64,000 bases of DNA from Hysterangium stoloniferum. Its lineage: Eukaryota > Basidiomycota > Agaricomycetes > Hysterangiales > Hysterangiaceae. Both the position numbers and the translations under genes were made by a program. The notes beneath the pieces were generated by a model that was not told the DNA's origin, searched no databases, and saw only the letters and a list, made by a program, of their open reading frames with translations. Of the stretch, positions 23,236 to 34,678 are shown piece after piece. The stretch lies in contig WHVD01000050.1 of assembly GCA_015178975.1 (NCBI GenBank), positions 496,001-560,000 of the forward strand, read 5' to 3'. Position 1 is the first letter of the stretch; every line of letters begins with the position of its first letter.

Positions 23236-23560
23236 CGAGTTTCCCGCATGCCGTGTAATAAACACAGGTGACCGGCTTTATATTATTATAATTATTATAA
23301 TTATTTTTAGTTAGTTATAAATATATATATTGCCTTGATTATGCGCGATTATTTCGCATCATGTTTTGTCAGTGTCGGAGTTTGAAATGTCATGTGAATA
23401 TCACATGATTACTCGCACGTTGTGAATAAGCGCTGAGTCGCTGACATATTAATCAAAAAAGAATAAAAGGTAAAAATTTAATAACTTGCTCAATGTATAA
23501 GATGAAAATACAAAATAAATTGTATAAATTCAAGATAAATCAAGCAAATATAGTACAATT
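23236..23560. other. AT-rich spacer
   Basis: Nothing is recognised. It is AT-rich with TTATTATAATTATTATAATT near 23281 and long A/T runs, and precedes the decayed middle part of RecQ copy A. Confidence 0.4.
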
Positions 23561-25486
23561 TTATCGTCGCAATATAAATACATTTGAATATTTGTTTTCA
23601 CAATTTGTTAGGGGAGATTGGTTTAAAAAATGGAAAAAAGCTAAAAATACATAACACCCTCCATCCCTCCTTAGACCCTCAACCATTGCACTGTTGACTT
23701 CGCAAACTGTCTCCCGCATCACCATCGTGAGCATTGTCTCAACTCCCTTGAGTTCCTTGCTGAACTTGGTCTTCATATTCTCCAACCCATCTGAAATAGC
23801 TGAGCATAAAATCTCCCCAGTATCCTCTGCCAAACCGAGCCTTCCATCCACATCAATTTTCCGAGACTTGACTTCTTTCCTCATCTCCACTGGAACAGAG
23901 AGCCCCCAAAACAGATGCACCCAAGAGTGTACTGTCATCCAAATATCAACAAAATAATAGCAATCATTAACAAACAGATACTTACAACAAACACTGCTCT
24001 AAAAACTCTTTCCTTCAGCTCCTGAAAATGAGCCAATTCTACCCCATAATGATTTCTCGCTATTGCAGACGTATCCGCAGCCTGCATATCACCAATCTTC
24101 TCAATCATCAGCTCCTCATCCCTCTTCACATCACTTTCCCCAAATTCTCCATTGCAATGGTGAAAGAAAAGCCCGCACAACACCTGCCGAGAGCTACTCA
24201 ACATCATCCCATTCTCCGTCCCCATAGCTTCTGAAGTATATCATTGAATCAACAGTGTGAAGTAGTCTGTTGTCCATTTCCCTGTAGGTCCCGTCCACAA
24301 GTAGCAAGGATAAAGTGATGCAATATCTTCCCCTAGGAATTCCTCTGCGACCATAATCTGAAGAGGCCCCAATACTAGAAGATACCAAACAAACATCCAC
24401 CCAAGTTCCAATGGCATCCAATGTGCCTTCACCTTACCCCACCCTGAGATACCTGCCATCTTCTCAGCCTGTATTGCCATCATAATCATTCTGTCAAAAA
24501 CCAGGATCGTTCTTGGTGAGTTTGCCATATTGATGATTGTAGTCAAAAGCAACTCTTCTCCATGACTTGGCTGCCCATGCGTGAAATGAACAACAACCAA
24601 CAAATCTTCCAAGATCTTTTCACACCTCTGTAGGAATCCATCCCATCCCATCCCATTCCACACCCACTGCCCATCCACTGCCTTGCCAAATCTCTTTCTG
24701 ACTTGTGAATTATCACACTTGAGAATCCCATCCATAACCATCTCCTGAGTTATCGTAAATTTGTTCTTCTCCTCCCTTATGAATGAATAACCTGGACTAA
24801 TGTTAGCTGTGTCATCATCAAATACATCAGGAAGAGAGGATGCAAACCAGTAAATACACCCAATTCCATGATCTCCCTCTTCAGAGTCTCCATCAATCCT
24901 TGAATCATTTCTGTCAGAGCATCCACTGATCCACGAATGTTTCAAAACATAAACTGACGCCTCTCAGGGTCTGTAAATGCAAATCAGGGTATCACTGTAG
25001 CATCATATGCAGCTGCTCCAATAATACCCCACAATCTATACAGATTCCCCATTGCTGATGGGTTCCCTGCAAACAATCTTGGCTTGATCCCATCTAGTAT
25101 CCCATATAGTCCTGTCATCGTCGTATTGTCCTCTTCCCCAATCATGCATTCAAACCCAGCTGTACATCTCGCAATGAAACAAATAGCCACAAAAATTTGC
25201 ATAATCACATTCAGCTGCTTAAACGATCTGGTATAATCCCAGTTGAAAACAACCAGGAACAAGGTTAGAGGACAGTCAAATTGGGTCTGCTTCCCTGCCA
25301 GATACTCCAGAGTAAGAGTGACTTCATCAGTGCATGGAGCCTTGCTTGTATACCCTTGTCCCCAATATTGCCTCGGCAGTCTCTCAGATCAACCCAGAAA
25401 TTCTCGAATGTTATCCTTTGCTCTCCGCTCAATGGCAACTCAAATATTCCACTATGAGATGAGAGACTCTGATGAATCATGAGCAA
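23561..25486 (-). pseudogene. Middle region of RecQ/OrsD copy A
   Basis: Several minus-strand frames carry this region. They include one starting MLMIHQSLSSHSGIFELPL (from 25486), which aligns directly with a frame of copy C (60484-60720) through WVDLRDCRGNIGDKGIQARLH. Further on are segments such as GISGWGKVKAHWMPLELGW (about 24400) and SYGDGEWDD. The conserved middle part of this protein family has no established function. Frame changes occur between the segments, and introns (for example near 25500-25620) are likely. The match to copy C ends at its position 60484, which marks the truncation point of copy C. Confidence 0.65.
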
Positions 25487-25736
25487 AAATCATGCCATCA
25501 CACTTGCATATCACCAGTATGTCTCTTCCATCCGCACCCCATCGAAGCTCTGGCTAGTGGGCATACTTCAAATTATATAAGCTAAAGGTAAATTATTTGA
25601 GAAAGAATCCACTTACCCATCGAAACACATCAACTGTACTTGAATAGGAAGTGTTGTAATCATCTTTCCTGCATGTCCAAGATACTGTAAGAGCCTATGG
25701 CTGCCAGGATCCATAACTCTTCACCCTTTGCTGTCT

Positions 25737-27095
25737 TCAAATCCCCCATAGGCTGCACTTTCTCCACATCCAAGTCTTGCACAAACTCCAACCACCTGAC
25801 TTTGTGTAGCCATGGTGGAATTTCTCTAGCCACTGTCGAAAGGGGATAGGTCCCAGAGGCTCAGCCTTCAGGCTCTTCTTCCAAAGCTCTAATGTATGTC
25901 TCCCATCTGTTTGTGTATGCCATCTGCAAGTAACCACCAATAATCTTGCAAAATTCGAACATAGCCAAATTTGCTGTCCTGCTGTCCGATCAAATCTGCT
26001 ATAGAGTGTGCCCTTGCCTTTGTGCTCCACTCGGTAATGCACCTTGAGTGACTTCTCGTTACTAGAAACATGTTTACACATTCTGCACTGGTAGCAATCC
26101 GGGATAATATCTATGCCATGGTATGGTTTGACCACATTTTGTGGCCAAACCACTTTCATGTCATCCACTGACCCAATAAGATTAAATTCCACAGCTAATT
26201 TGTCCCCAAAGTTCTTTGGTACACCTTTGATCTTGTGGTACTTTTCAGTGTGATCCATAGCAATTCTAGGAAATACAGCATGACGGCAGTCTGTACAAAT
26301 CAGGAGCCAGCCCTCTCATTGATCATGAACCCAGATGCTATCAATTCATCATTAGTATAAATCTCGGAAGCATGCTGTGCGACTGGAGCTTCTACCTGAG
26401 ATGAAGATTGTATAGAATCCTCGGGAGATGAATCCGGAATAAGCACTTTGATTCATACTGAAGTATCCTTGGAAGAGGACTGAAGCTGTTTTTGATATCG
26501 GACCACCTGCTACAATTCAGCTGAGACATTCTAAGCTTCTCTAGCAATTTTAAATCACTTGCCAGATGTTTTAAGTCATACAACATCCTCGATGTCGACC
26601 CCTCACCAGAAAATGAACATTGTTTCCTTCCTTCATCACTACTCACATATCTGGGCAGCTTCTTACCACCCAGAAATACCATAGAAGATTGCTTGCCATT
26701 GTCACCATCATTGCTGTGAGTTGCCAATGATTCTAGAGTAGCTGTAGTGATATCTTCATTTATTAGATGCTTCAAATCACCTGAGGGATTACATATCAGC
26801 ATCTGGCTAGACAATTGCCGAGCATTCTTTCCTTGATCACTGCCCGAAGCTCTAGGTGGTTTCTTTTCCCATATACTTGCTAAACAAGACAGCTCATTGT
26901 CATCTCGTAAATATCATGTCAGGAAATATATAAATATAAATCAATTGTGAACCTACCTGATCTATCCACACCAATACATATAATCGCCATCTTCAGAATC
27001 CAAATAAAACTCAATGCTCATGAAATGAAATACAGAACCATCACCAGAATCACTGCAGCTGCTAAAAGAGGCAACATTGTCACTAGCAAGGGATT
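25737..27095 (-). pseudogene. N-terminal OrsD-like zinc-finger region of copy A
   Basis: The segment GIDIIPDCYQCRMCKHVSSN followed by KSLKVHYRVEHKGKG (about 26020-26110) is a C2H2-like pair of the OrsD/DUF3505 type. FDRTAGQQIWLCSNFARLL follows. Upstream frames (26392-26814 and about 26960-27090) match the first exons of copy C (61520-62070), and the intron at about 26890-26960 corresponds to the one at 61740-61795. Frame breaks separate the segments. The family role is not established; zinc-dependent DNA or protein binding is an inference. Confidence 0.7.
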
Positions 27096-27180
27096 GTCTC
27101 AAAGAAGAAGAGGGCTGATGTGAAGAGTCATGGAAGTTCTGACCGCTCTATATATGAAGAATATCGACCATTTAGGTACA

Positions 27181-27405
27181 ACACAACTATATATTGACTA
27201 TCGAAGTACAATATAGAAAGTAAATAGCTGTAGTCGGCTTTAGTAGTGGTAAGACGACTAAGACGACTAAGGGAAAAGGAATCGACTTTGCAGTACGATT
27301 CCCTAGTGACGATATATTGACTATCAAAGTACAATATAGAAAGCAAATAGTTTTAGTTGGCTTTAGTAGCAGTAAGACAACTAAGATGACTAAGGAAAAA
27401 TGGAA
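27181..27405. repeat. Tandem duplication of about 125 bp
   Basis: Two copies (about 27190-27290 and 27310-27405) share ATATTGACTATC(G/A)AAGTACA, AGCAAATAG-like, GGCTTTAGTAG and GTAAGAC(G/A)ACTAAG. The sequence lies between the RecQ copy A N-terminus and the following minus-strand fossil and may be part of an LTR-like end. Confidence 0.7.
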
Positions 27406-27443
27406 TTGAGATACCTCTCACAGTGCCCCCCAGTTTGAAGATG

Positions 27444-29962
27444 TCAACGGAAAGGTCGGAGGATGTCAGGAACTCGTCCCCATGCATCTTGAGTGGATCC
27501 CCCTAGCTGCAAGATAGCTCGGGCCCAACTTAGCCGTTTAGTCCGAAATGACTCAATAATGTCACCCCTCCTTGCCTCATCATTGGGGTATGTCGATCCC
27601 TGTAGTTTTTGAATGGAGGATACCCACCGCCCGTAAGCCTTTTGACATGTTCGAATGATGGGTTTGATACCATTGATTGGGGCCATTGTGAGTCGGGTGA
27701 TGAGGGGTGGTGGAGGGTTTAGTAGCATTGAAGAGGAGGATGAGGGGATTAATGGCTAGGAACTGCTAGTGGAAGGTCATAGTAGGCTAGTGTCAGTGTT
27801 GGAATGGGGGGGTTCTGGGGATTCTGGTTCCAACAACCGCTTTTCTAGTAGGTCGACTAGGTCCGTGACAGTGGATATAGCTGCGTGTTCGGGGGGAGTG
27901 TGGTGGAGATCCACTGATAGCGATTGAAACATGGAAAGTTGGACTTTCTCGATACTGTCTGCTAGTCATTCCCTCTCTATGGAATTGTTGATGCACAAAT
28001 AGAAATCGTCCATGTGATCAGTTGGTACGAATGACCCATTATAGCTCTGTATGTGTCCCTTAAGCAGTGGTTGTTGTAGCATTGGTCCCAGCTGCGCTAA
28101 TACCTTCCCAATCGTGAATTGTGCGGAAGGGTAGTTGATCGACACGTGCGTCCAGCCTGTTAGAGGAAGATGGTCTGTGGTGGCCATAGAGTTGACGGGT
28201 GAAGGTGCCCATGGAGGGAATGATTCCATCTTGGGCTCGTGGACAGGGTCAACTGGAGGGGGATCAATGACAAGGGACTCCACATCTTGGATCAAAGCCC
28301 TCATTTTTCCCTTCACTTTCTTGCTCATTTGAAGAGGCTCCTCAGACGGTTCTGTGGTCAGCATGTCAATTTCCATTGGCTTGTCGTAGAATGGATAGAT
28401 GGGGCTCTTGAGGGAAATGCAACAAGGAGAGGAGAGGGGTTCTGGTGTGGGGATCTGGCATGCAGTAGGGGGATAAGGTATCTCATGCTCCATGGAAGGC
28501 TCGGGTAATGATGCGAGACAAGGTTGTGGAGGATGTATGGGGGCTACTAGGAATGTGTGGAGGTGGAGGGAGCTCTGTGGCAGGAGGGAGCCCTGGTGCA
28601 GTTGGGGGCTCTGGTAAGGGAAGAAACTCTGGCACCAGAACCAATGGAGGGGAGGGGACATGAGACATCTCCAAACTTTTCAAAGGCTCGGAGGACGGCG
28701 TGACAAGAGAGAGCCCTGTTACAGTGGGGGGTTCTGGGAAGGGGAGGAGCTCTGGCACAGAAGGGAGCAGAAGGGAGTGGAATGGTGTGAAATGGTGTAA
28801 TGGAGGGTGCACAGAGGGGGTGATCAATGCTGGCACTACAACCAGTTGTATGGTGGATGAGGAGGTAGGGGTAGACTTGTTCATGGTCGTGAGTTTATCT
28901 GGGTGATATCCTCTCCAAACTCTGACGGAAGGTGGTAGCTTCCTTCATTGGTTGGGGTCGCTGGTGATGAAGTGAACTCCATTTGGGAGTAAAAATCCCT
29001 CATAGCAGTCCGCACCCAGGTACTTGTCATTGTAGGCAGTGTTGCCTGGCAAGGTTTCGTCAGTCAGACAATGAATCTATGGGTCCCATTCGATCAGTCC
29101 TTTCTTGGGGTCCACATCATTCAAGACATTTTGGAGGTAGTTTGACTCCATCTCCCCATCGCAAGTCAATGCACTGTAGTTTGATCCTTCTAACCCTTTC
29201 CCAATCATAAAACGTAACCCCATCCCTTCCCTTATTACTCTTGTTTCCTATGGCTCGGACACATGGTGTACCCCCATCGCTACAATCGGTTTCAGCGAAA
29301 TCTGTCCATTTCTGGCCCGGGGGAGGGGCAATGACTAAAGGATTGTTGTTCCCTTCCCTCCTTCTCCATTCCCTACATGTCTGTCTGGAAGGGACTCCGA
29401 CCTTGGCACCCATCCTTCGTTGATGCTCTAGATATTCCACCCTCCTTTTCCTTTTGATTTCCTTTAGTTCCTCTTGTGCCCCCTGGTGGAATTCCTTGCT
29501 CCATCATTGAGATCAGATCTCCTCCTCAGTAGAAGGGAATATGCTGCACGGTACCAGGGGGGTTGCACTCCAGTTGCTGGTGGGATTCTCCCAGAGTTCA
29601 GCAGGATTTCCCCTAGTGTAGCTCACCATCACCTGAGAAGTCGATGACGAAGCTTCCTGGTTACTCCCATAGTACTCCACGTTTTCTGTATGAGACGAGG
29701 GAGTGGGAGATACGATTGTCTGAGGTCGAGGTATCCTTTTGAAGTTAGGGAACTTCGGTTTGGGGGGAGCGCCTTGTGGTGCGGAAGGGATTTTGTTCCT
29801 GTCACTTGTCAAAGTTGGATATATTGACGGCGGAGTCTTGGAGTTGCTCTCCTGATGCTTGACATTTTTTGTATGAGATGAAAGGGTGGGAGGAATGGTA
29901 GTCTGAGGTCGAGGTATCCTCTTGAAGCTAGGGAAGCTAGGCTTGCCTTGTTCCTGAGACAT
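27444..29962 (-). pseudogene. Unrecognised proline/serine-rich open frames, possibly element-derived
   Basis: A series of minus-strand frames starts near 29962 with MSQEQGKPSFPSFKRIPRPQ. The 20-residue phrase FKRIPRPQT recurs about 60 residues later, so the N-terminus contains an internal duplication. Downstream frames are rich in P and S (PPPVDPVHEPKMESFPPWAP) and end near 27444 with QGSTYPNDEARRGDIIESF and WARAILQLGGST. The whole lies directly downstream of the Ty3/gypsy pol remnant in the same orientation. It may be an extra reading frame or the gag of an element, but no family was recognised. It appears broken in several places. Confidence 0.4.
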
Positions 29963-30170
29963 GATGCAATTGCTTGTGCATTCGTTGTGGGGTTAGGAAA
30001 GAGGGATGAAATTTTCTTAGCGAATTTACATTTCTTTTATATTAATTAAAACTCCACTCAGTTGTCGAAGTAGAGAAGGCGAGGGGAGGGGAGAGGAAAA
30101 GGTGATAGATTATTAGTTCAGTAGGAGTAGGATAATGAATAATATTTCGTTTTATCAAATCTGGTAGATG
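29963..30170. other. Spacer, upstream of the 29962 frame
   Basis: A CT-rich leader on the minus strand (CTTTTCCTCTCCCCTCCCCT near 30070-30100) precedes the start codon at 29962. It could be a promoter or leader, as pyrimidine-rich tracts are common before fungal start sites. Nothing else is seen. Confidence 0.35.
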
Positions 30171-31710
30171 GCTTTGTAGGCCCTGAGAAGAGCGGGAGCA
30201 TTTTGAAGGTTGTTACTGTTTAGCCAAGTGTCCTTATCCTTTCCATCATACTTGAAGAGTAATTGATTCGATGTTCCTTACGTCCTACGATGACCTCGAC
30301 TTCTTACTCCTCTTCCTTGTTGTTTAGCTCCCTAGGGTTCTCAAGCCGTGCCCTTTGTCTGAATTCCTTGGGGGAGAACTGGTATTTCTTAAGGTGATCT
30401 CTGTTGATTACTGGGTGCATTTGATATTTGGAAGGTATTCTAAGTCAGAAAACTTGGGAGTTGATCTTTTCTAAGACTTTGAACAGTCCCATCCATGTCT
30501 GTATGAGTTTCCTCCCAAATCCTTTAGCTTCAACGAGTTCGAGGGAATGGGGATTGATTAATACGTAGTCTCCTACCACGATTTCTTTCACGAGTCTCCA
30601 CTTATTATTGTAACTATGAGCTTGGGTTTCTTGGGCCAGTGCGATTGAATCTCTCGCTACTTGTCAGTGATTTTCTAGTTCCAGGATCCATTGGTCTGCC
30701 ATAGGACTGTCTGATAGCTCTCTAGAAACTACTGAGTCATTCCCTCCCAGGCAACGAGACATTCCTCTCAGTACATATCCCATTAATACGAAGGCTGGTG
30801 CATAGTTCGTCAAATTGTAGGTGTGAGCGACTACTTGAGTCCATTTGGACCATTCCTCCTTCAAGGAGGCACAATAAGCCCATAACATCTGTTCTACAAT
30901 AGCGTTTGCATTCTCCATTTGGCCATCGGTTTGTGGATGGTGGATGAAGATACCGCGAGTGTGCTTCTGTATACCTTGCAAACTTCTCTCCAAAATGGAC
31001 AGGTCCATCCCTCATCCTGATCGCAGAGTATCCTCGAAGGCAGTCCAAAGGGGGCAGCTACCTTGTTCACAAAGATTTGCGTGAATACCTCTGCTGACAG
31101 ATCCAAAGTTGTAGGTTCACAGATAATGAAACATGAGAGTTTGCCTACCGTGATGAAGATGGGTGAATGTACATCCTCTCCAGAGGGTGGTAATCTGGTG
31201 ATTAAGTCCACCAAAATGACTTCAAATGGTCTAGAGGGTACATTTGTGGGTCTAAGCGCTCCTTGTCGTGCAGTATGATTAGCTTTGGTTTTCTGGCATG
31301 TCACAGCTGCGAGCGTATGCCACGCAGTCCTGTAGCATTTGGGGCCAGAAGAATGGGTCCTTCATCAGCTGAAATAATCAGTGTCCTCCTGCATGGGCTC
31401 GCTCAAAGGGATTGTCAGGTATTAGCTTGAGTATGGTAGATGTGATATTGCTGGACATGCATATTCGACTTTTCCAGTCCCAATCTCAGAAGTATAGGAG
31501 TTTGCTCTTGCCGACAAAATAATGGGAAGTAGTTGTTACCACGTTCGGGGAAGTAGAGTCAGTAGCATAGTGATTTCTGAAGGCTGGATCTTTCTGATAC
31601 CTGTCGCAGAGCTCCTTAGCGTATTTCTCATCGATTTCTATAAGCAGTTGAGAGTTCGATGAAGTAAAATCTAATTCATCCATTTTGTCATGTTGTGAAA
31701 ATTCCACTCC
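30170..31710 (-). pseudogene. Ty3/gypsy pol remnant: integrase and chromodomain-like tail
   Basis: This is a fossil of the 3' part of pol. An integrase zinc-binding and core region is recognisable (VDLITRLPPSGEDVHSPIF at about 31190-31240, and IHHPQTDGQMENANAIVEQ at about 30890-30950). A pre-core segment with DPAFRNHY and YFVGKSKLLYF lies at about 31490-31600. A GDYVLINPHSLELVEAKGFG-type GPY/F-like segment and a short chromodomain-like end (KYDGKDKDTWL, about 30200-30260) follow. It is broken in many places and is clearly older than the element at the left edge of the window. Confidence 0.8.
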
Positions 31711-32119
31711 ATCTGAGGCACTTCCTCTCTTGTTCCGATAGTTCCACTACCTCATGATGAGTGAAAAAGATTGCCTTTTCAGCACTATGCGGGGGAGCAT
31801 CGGGCCCATATGATGTCACTGCAGTGTGAACAGCTGTGATAGAGATTAATAAAAGACTGAATAAAATGAATGCGGGCTTACCATGATTTTTCACCAGGGG
31901 TGAAAATGAGATGGATGCAGTCATCCATGAATGGGAAGACTGGCCAACTAGTGTTGAGGCAGGGAGTAATTACAGAAAGAAAGATCAAAGTCATAGTTAG
32001 CACAGGAATTTGCAAGCAAAAAGAACAAGATGGGACTCATGTTCCAAAATGGCCTTCATGGTAAGATACGAACATCACTCAGGGGGAATAAAAAAAGATA
32101 CAAGATGTACCACTCAACA

Positions 32120-32176
32120 TGATGTCATATGGTCCCTGTAAGCTAAGCGGGGGAGCACCAGGCCCATATGACGTCA
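32120..32176. repeat. 57-bp palindromic-ended element, copy 1
   Basis: It runs from TGATGTCATATGG to CCATATGACGTCA with a fixed middle CTGTAAGCTAAGCGGGGGAG. The 13-bp ends are inverted repeats that contain a CRE/ATF-like TGACGTCA or its decayed form. Confidence 0.85.
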
Positions 32177-32493
32177 GTGAACAGCTGTGATAGAGATTAA
32201 TAAAATGAATGAATAAAACGAATGCGAGCTTACTGTGATTGTGCACCAGGGGTGAAAATGAGATGGATGCAGTCAAGCAAGAATGGGAAGAACGGCCTGC
32301 TAGTGTTGTGGCGGGGAGTAACTATGGAAAGAATTAAAGTCATAGTTAGCATAGGAATTCGTAGGCAAAAAGGACAAAATGGGACTCCGTTCCAAACTGG
32401 CCTTCATGGTAAGAGACGAGTGTTATTGGAGCGACTTGATTTGGTGTCCCACATCCAGGGGAATAAAAACAATACGAGGTGTACCACTCAACA

Positions 32494-32550
32494 TGACATC
32501 ATATGGTCCCTGTAAGCTAAGCGGGGGAGCACCGGGCCCATATGATGTCA
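32494..32550. repeat. 57-bp palindromic-ended element, copy 2
   Basis: Ends TGACATCATATGG and CCATATGATGTCA; same length and middle as copy 1. Confidence 0.85.
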
Positions 32551-32874
32551 CTGCAGGGTGAACAGCTGTGGTAGAGATTAATAAAAGAATGAATAAAGTC
32601 AAAGCGAGCTTACCGTGATTTTTCACCAGGCATTAAAATGAGGTAGATGCAGTCATGCATGAATGGGAAGAAAGGCCCATTAGTGTTGAGGCGGGGAGTA
32701 ACTACAGAAAGAATTAAAGTCATAGTTAGCATAGGAATTCATAGGCAAAACAGACAAAATGGGACTCACGCTCCAAACTGGCCTTCACAGTAAGAGATGA
32801 ATGTTATTGGAGTGACTTGGTTTGGTGTCCCACATCCAGGGAAATAAAAAAGATATGAAGTGTACCACTCAACA

Positions 32875-32931
32875 TGACGTCATATGGTCCCTGTAAGCTA
32901 AGCGGGGGAGCGCCAGGCCCATATGACGTCA
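32875..32931. repeat. 57-bp palindromic-ended element, copy 3
   Basis: Ends TGACGTCATATGG and CCATATGACGTCA, both perfect CRE-like octamers; same length and middle as copies 1 and 2. Confidence 0.85.
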
Positions 32932-33237
32932 GTGAACAGCTGTGATAGAGATTAATAAAACGAATGAATAAAACGAATGTGAGCTTACCGTGATTGTGCA
33001 CCAGGGGTGAAAATGAGATGGATGGAGTCATGCATGAACGGGAAGAAAGGCCAACTCGTGTTGAGGCAGGGAGTAACTACAGAAAGACTTAAAGTCATCG
33101 TTAGCATAGGAATTTGTAGGCAAAATGGACAAATGGGACTCACGTTCCAAAATGGGCTTCATGGTAAGAGACGAATGTTATTGGAGTGACTTGGTTTGGT
33201 GTCCCATATCCAGGGGAATAAAAAAGATACGAGGTGT

Positions 33238-33700
33238 GGCCTCGGGATTCGATTCCTCATGTTCTGTGATCATGACTCTGCATTTTTGAAATCTGTAATA
33301 ACATTCTCGGTGTGTCTGATTCCAAGCGTTGACAAAGGCTTCCTGCAAGTTGATGGCATAGGTCTGTAATCTTAGGCAAGGGATGGCGAGCTTCGTCTGG
33401 GTCCAGTGATCCTCGACCAAAAACTTGACTGCTATCCCTTCAACGAATGCAGTCGAAAAAGACGGTCAACCTTTATTGGCATTCGGCTTGTCGAGATTCC
33501 GGTGGGAGTGGTCAAAGGGATGTTAGAGGTGGGTCAAAGGTTACTTGGCCTACACCTGGACATTCTGTCGATTATTTCAATTCATCCTTATCGTTTCATT
33601 TAAAATACACAGGGTTTCTAGTGTCTACTTTTGCAGACCGACTTGACGCACCTGTGAATTGACGATAAACTTGCTCTCTCTTCTAACTCATTTTCTCTCA
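33238..33700. other. Fossil remainder and 5' region of RecQ copy B
   Basis: A minus-strand segment (33240-33420, with LQTYAINLQEAFVNAWNQ) looks like a further scrap of the fossil to the left. The part from about 33450 to 33700 is the upstream and leader region of RecQ copy B. It has CT-rich sequence CTTGCTCTCTCTTCTAACTC (33671-33690) just before the start codon at 33701. Confidence 0.45.
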
Positions 33701-33966
33701 ATGGCCAAGTAAGTAGTTATTATGGCTATTGAAGATTTTCATAGATTATTGGCTGTCTAACATGTTTACAGAGGAACACCAGGTGTAACCATCCAATATC
33801 AGGGCTCTGACAAGTCAGTCCACCCCGTACGAGATGAAAAAAATGGCAAGTGGCTATGTGGAGGCTGTGAGAGTTCGTTTGAGCAGATCAGCGGGCTTCA
33901 TAAACATGCAAAGACACATCCCCTTCCTGCCGCTCTTCCTGATCCTAGATCCCCAAAATTGGCTAT
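33701..33966 (+). pseudogene. 5' exons of copy B with C2H2 zinc finger
   Basis: Exon 1 codes only M-A-K(part). After the intron, exon 2 reads GTPGVTIQYQGSDKSVHPV and then the finger CGGC...H...H. The exon is cut at TAT (33964-33966), which is repeated after the inserted element at 40647-40649. Confidence 0.75.
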
Positions 33967-34640
33967 GGAGGATATCTGAAAACTATTAAGTATACCAAAT
34001 TCTAATATACTCTAAAGGTCATTTAAACATCTGGGATGTGATTCAAACATAATTGGTTTTTAAAACTTTCAAAAAGTTTTAAACTCTCTCATACATTACA
34101 AACTAAAGAATCTTTCTGGACACGAGTAGACAATAAAAAAAATTAGTAGTTTGAAACACTAATACTTTTAAAAAGTAGATACCTTTAGATAGTCCATTCC
34201 ATGCATATGTATATCATTGGCACCTCTAAATACATATGTATTACTTTGGAATGGATCTGTCAATCTGAACAGATTTCTACTTGATTCAACATACCCAGAA
34301 TATATAGGTAATTTCACTTAATAAAGAAGGCCATAGGATGAAAAATTTCCAATGACATCTCATATATTTTACTAGGAAATAACTACATTACAGCTTTTAA
34401 AAGACAAAGTACTAATAAAAGTATTAGTAGACATCTGTAAAAGGAAGGAAATTATATACAATAGAATTTGTTAAATAACTATGGGTTGTATAAGATGTAA
34501 TATGGAGAACTATTTCTGATGGTTGTTTTTTGATGATATAATTGTTTCAGAATAGATATCACTATTTAAAGATGGAGTTTTGTAAAAATAAGACTTTTAT
34601 TAGTAAATATTTGAGATTATAGTAATTATAAACACCCTCC
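33967..34640 (+). repeat. Left terminal direct repeat (674 bp)
   Basis: Starts GGAGGATATC after TAT and ends AACACCCTCC, followed by another TAT that belongs to the interior. It differs from the right repeat at about five sites and from the solo copy at 21167-21841 at about 5%. Confidence 0.92.
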
Positions 34641-34678
34641 TATATGAAGGTCTTGATTTTCAAATTGAAAAAAATGTA

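Larger units (their letters stand above)
18671..27095 (-). pseudogene. Telomere-linked RecQ-like helicase gene, copy A (decayed)
   Basis: Read from right to left, the minus strand carries an N-terminal segment with OrsD/DUF3505-like zinc motifs (about 25735-27090), a long middle region (about 23560-25490) and a RecQ-type helicase with a cysteine-bearing tail (about 18670-21160). This order matches the large basidiomycete proteins that fuse an OrsD-like domain to a RecQ helicase, many of them near telomeres. About 2.4 kb of inserted sequence (about 21167-23550), including a 675-bp solo repeat, separates the middle from the helicase. Frame changes and stops are numerous throughout, so the gene is dead. 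Segment matches to copy C (60484-62070) support the N-terminal reading. Confidence 0.75.
31786..33237. repeat. Tandem array of four units of about 345-390 bp
   Basis: The phrase AACAGCTGTGATAGAGATTA starts successive units near 31829, 32173, 32560 and 32936. Each then carries CACCAGGGGTGAAAATGAGA, TCATAGTTAGCA.AGGAATT, AAATGGGACTC and a 57-bp palindromic element. The array splits the Ty3/gypsy fossil. Open frames inside it are repeat artefacts. Confidence 0.88.
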
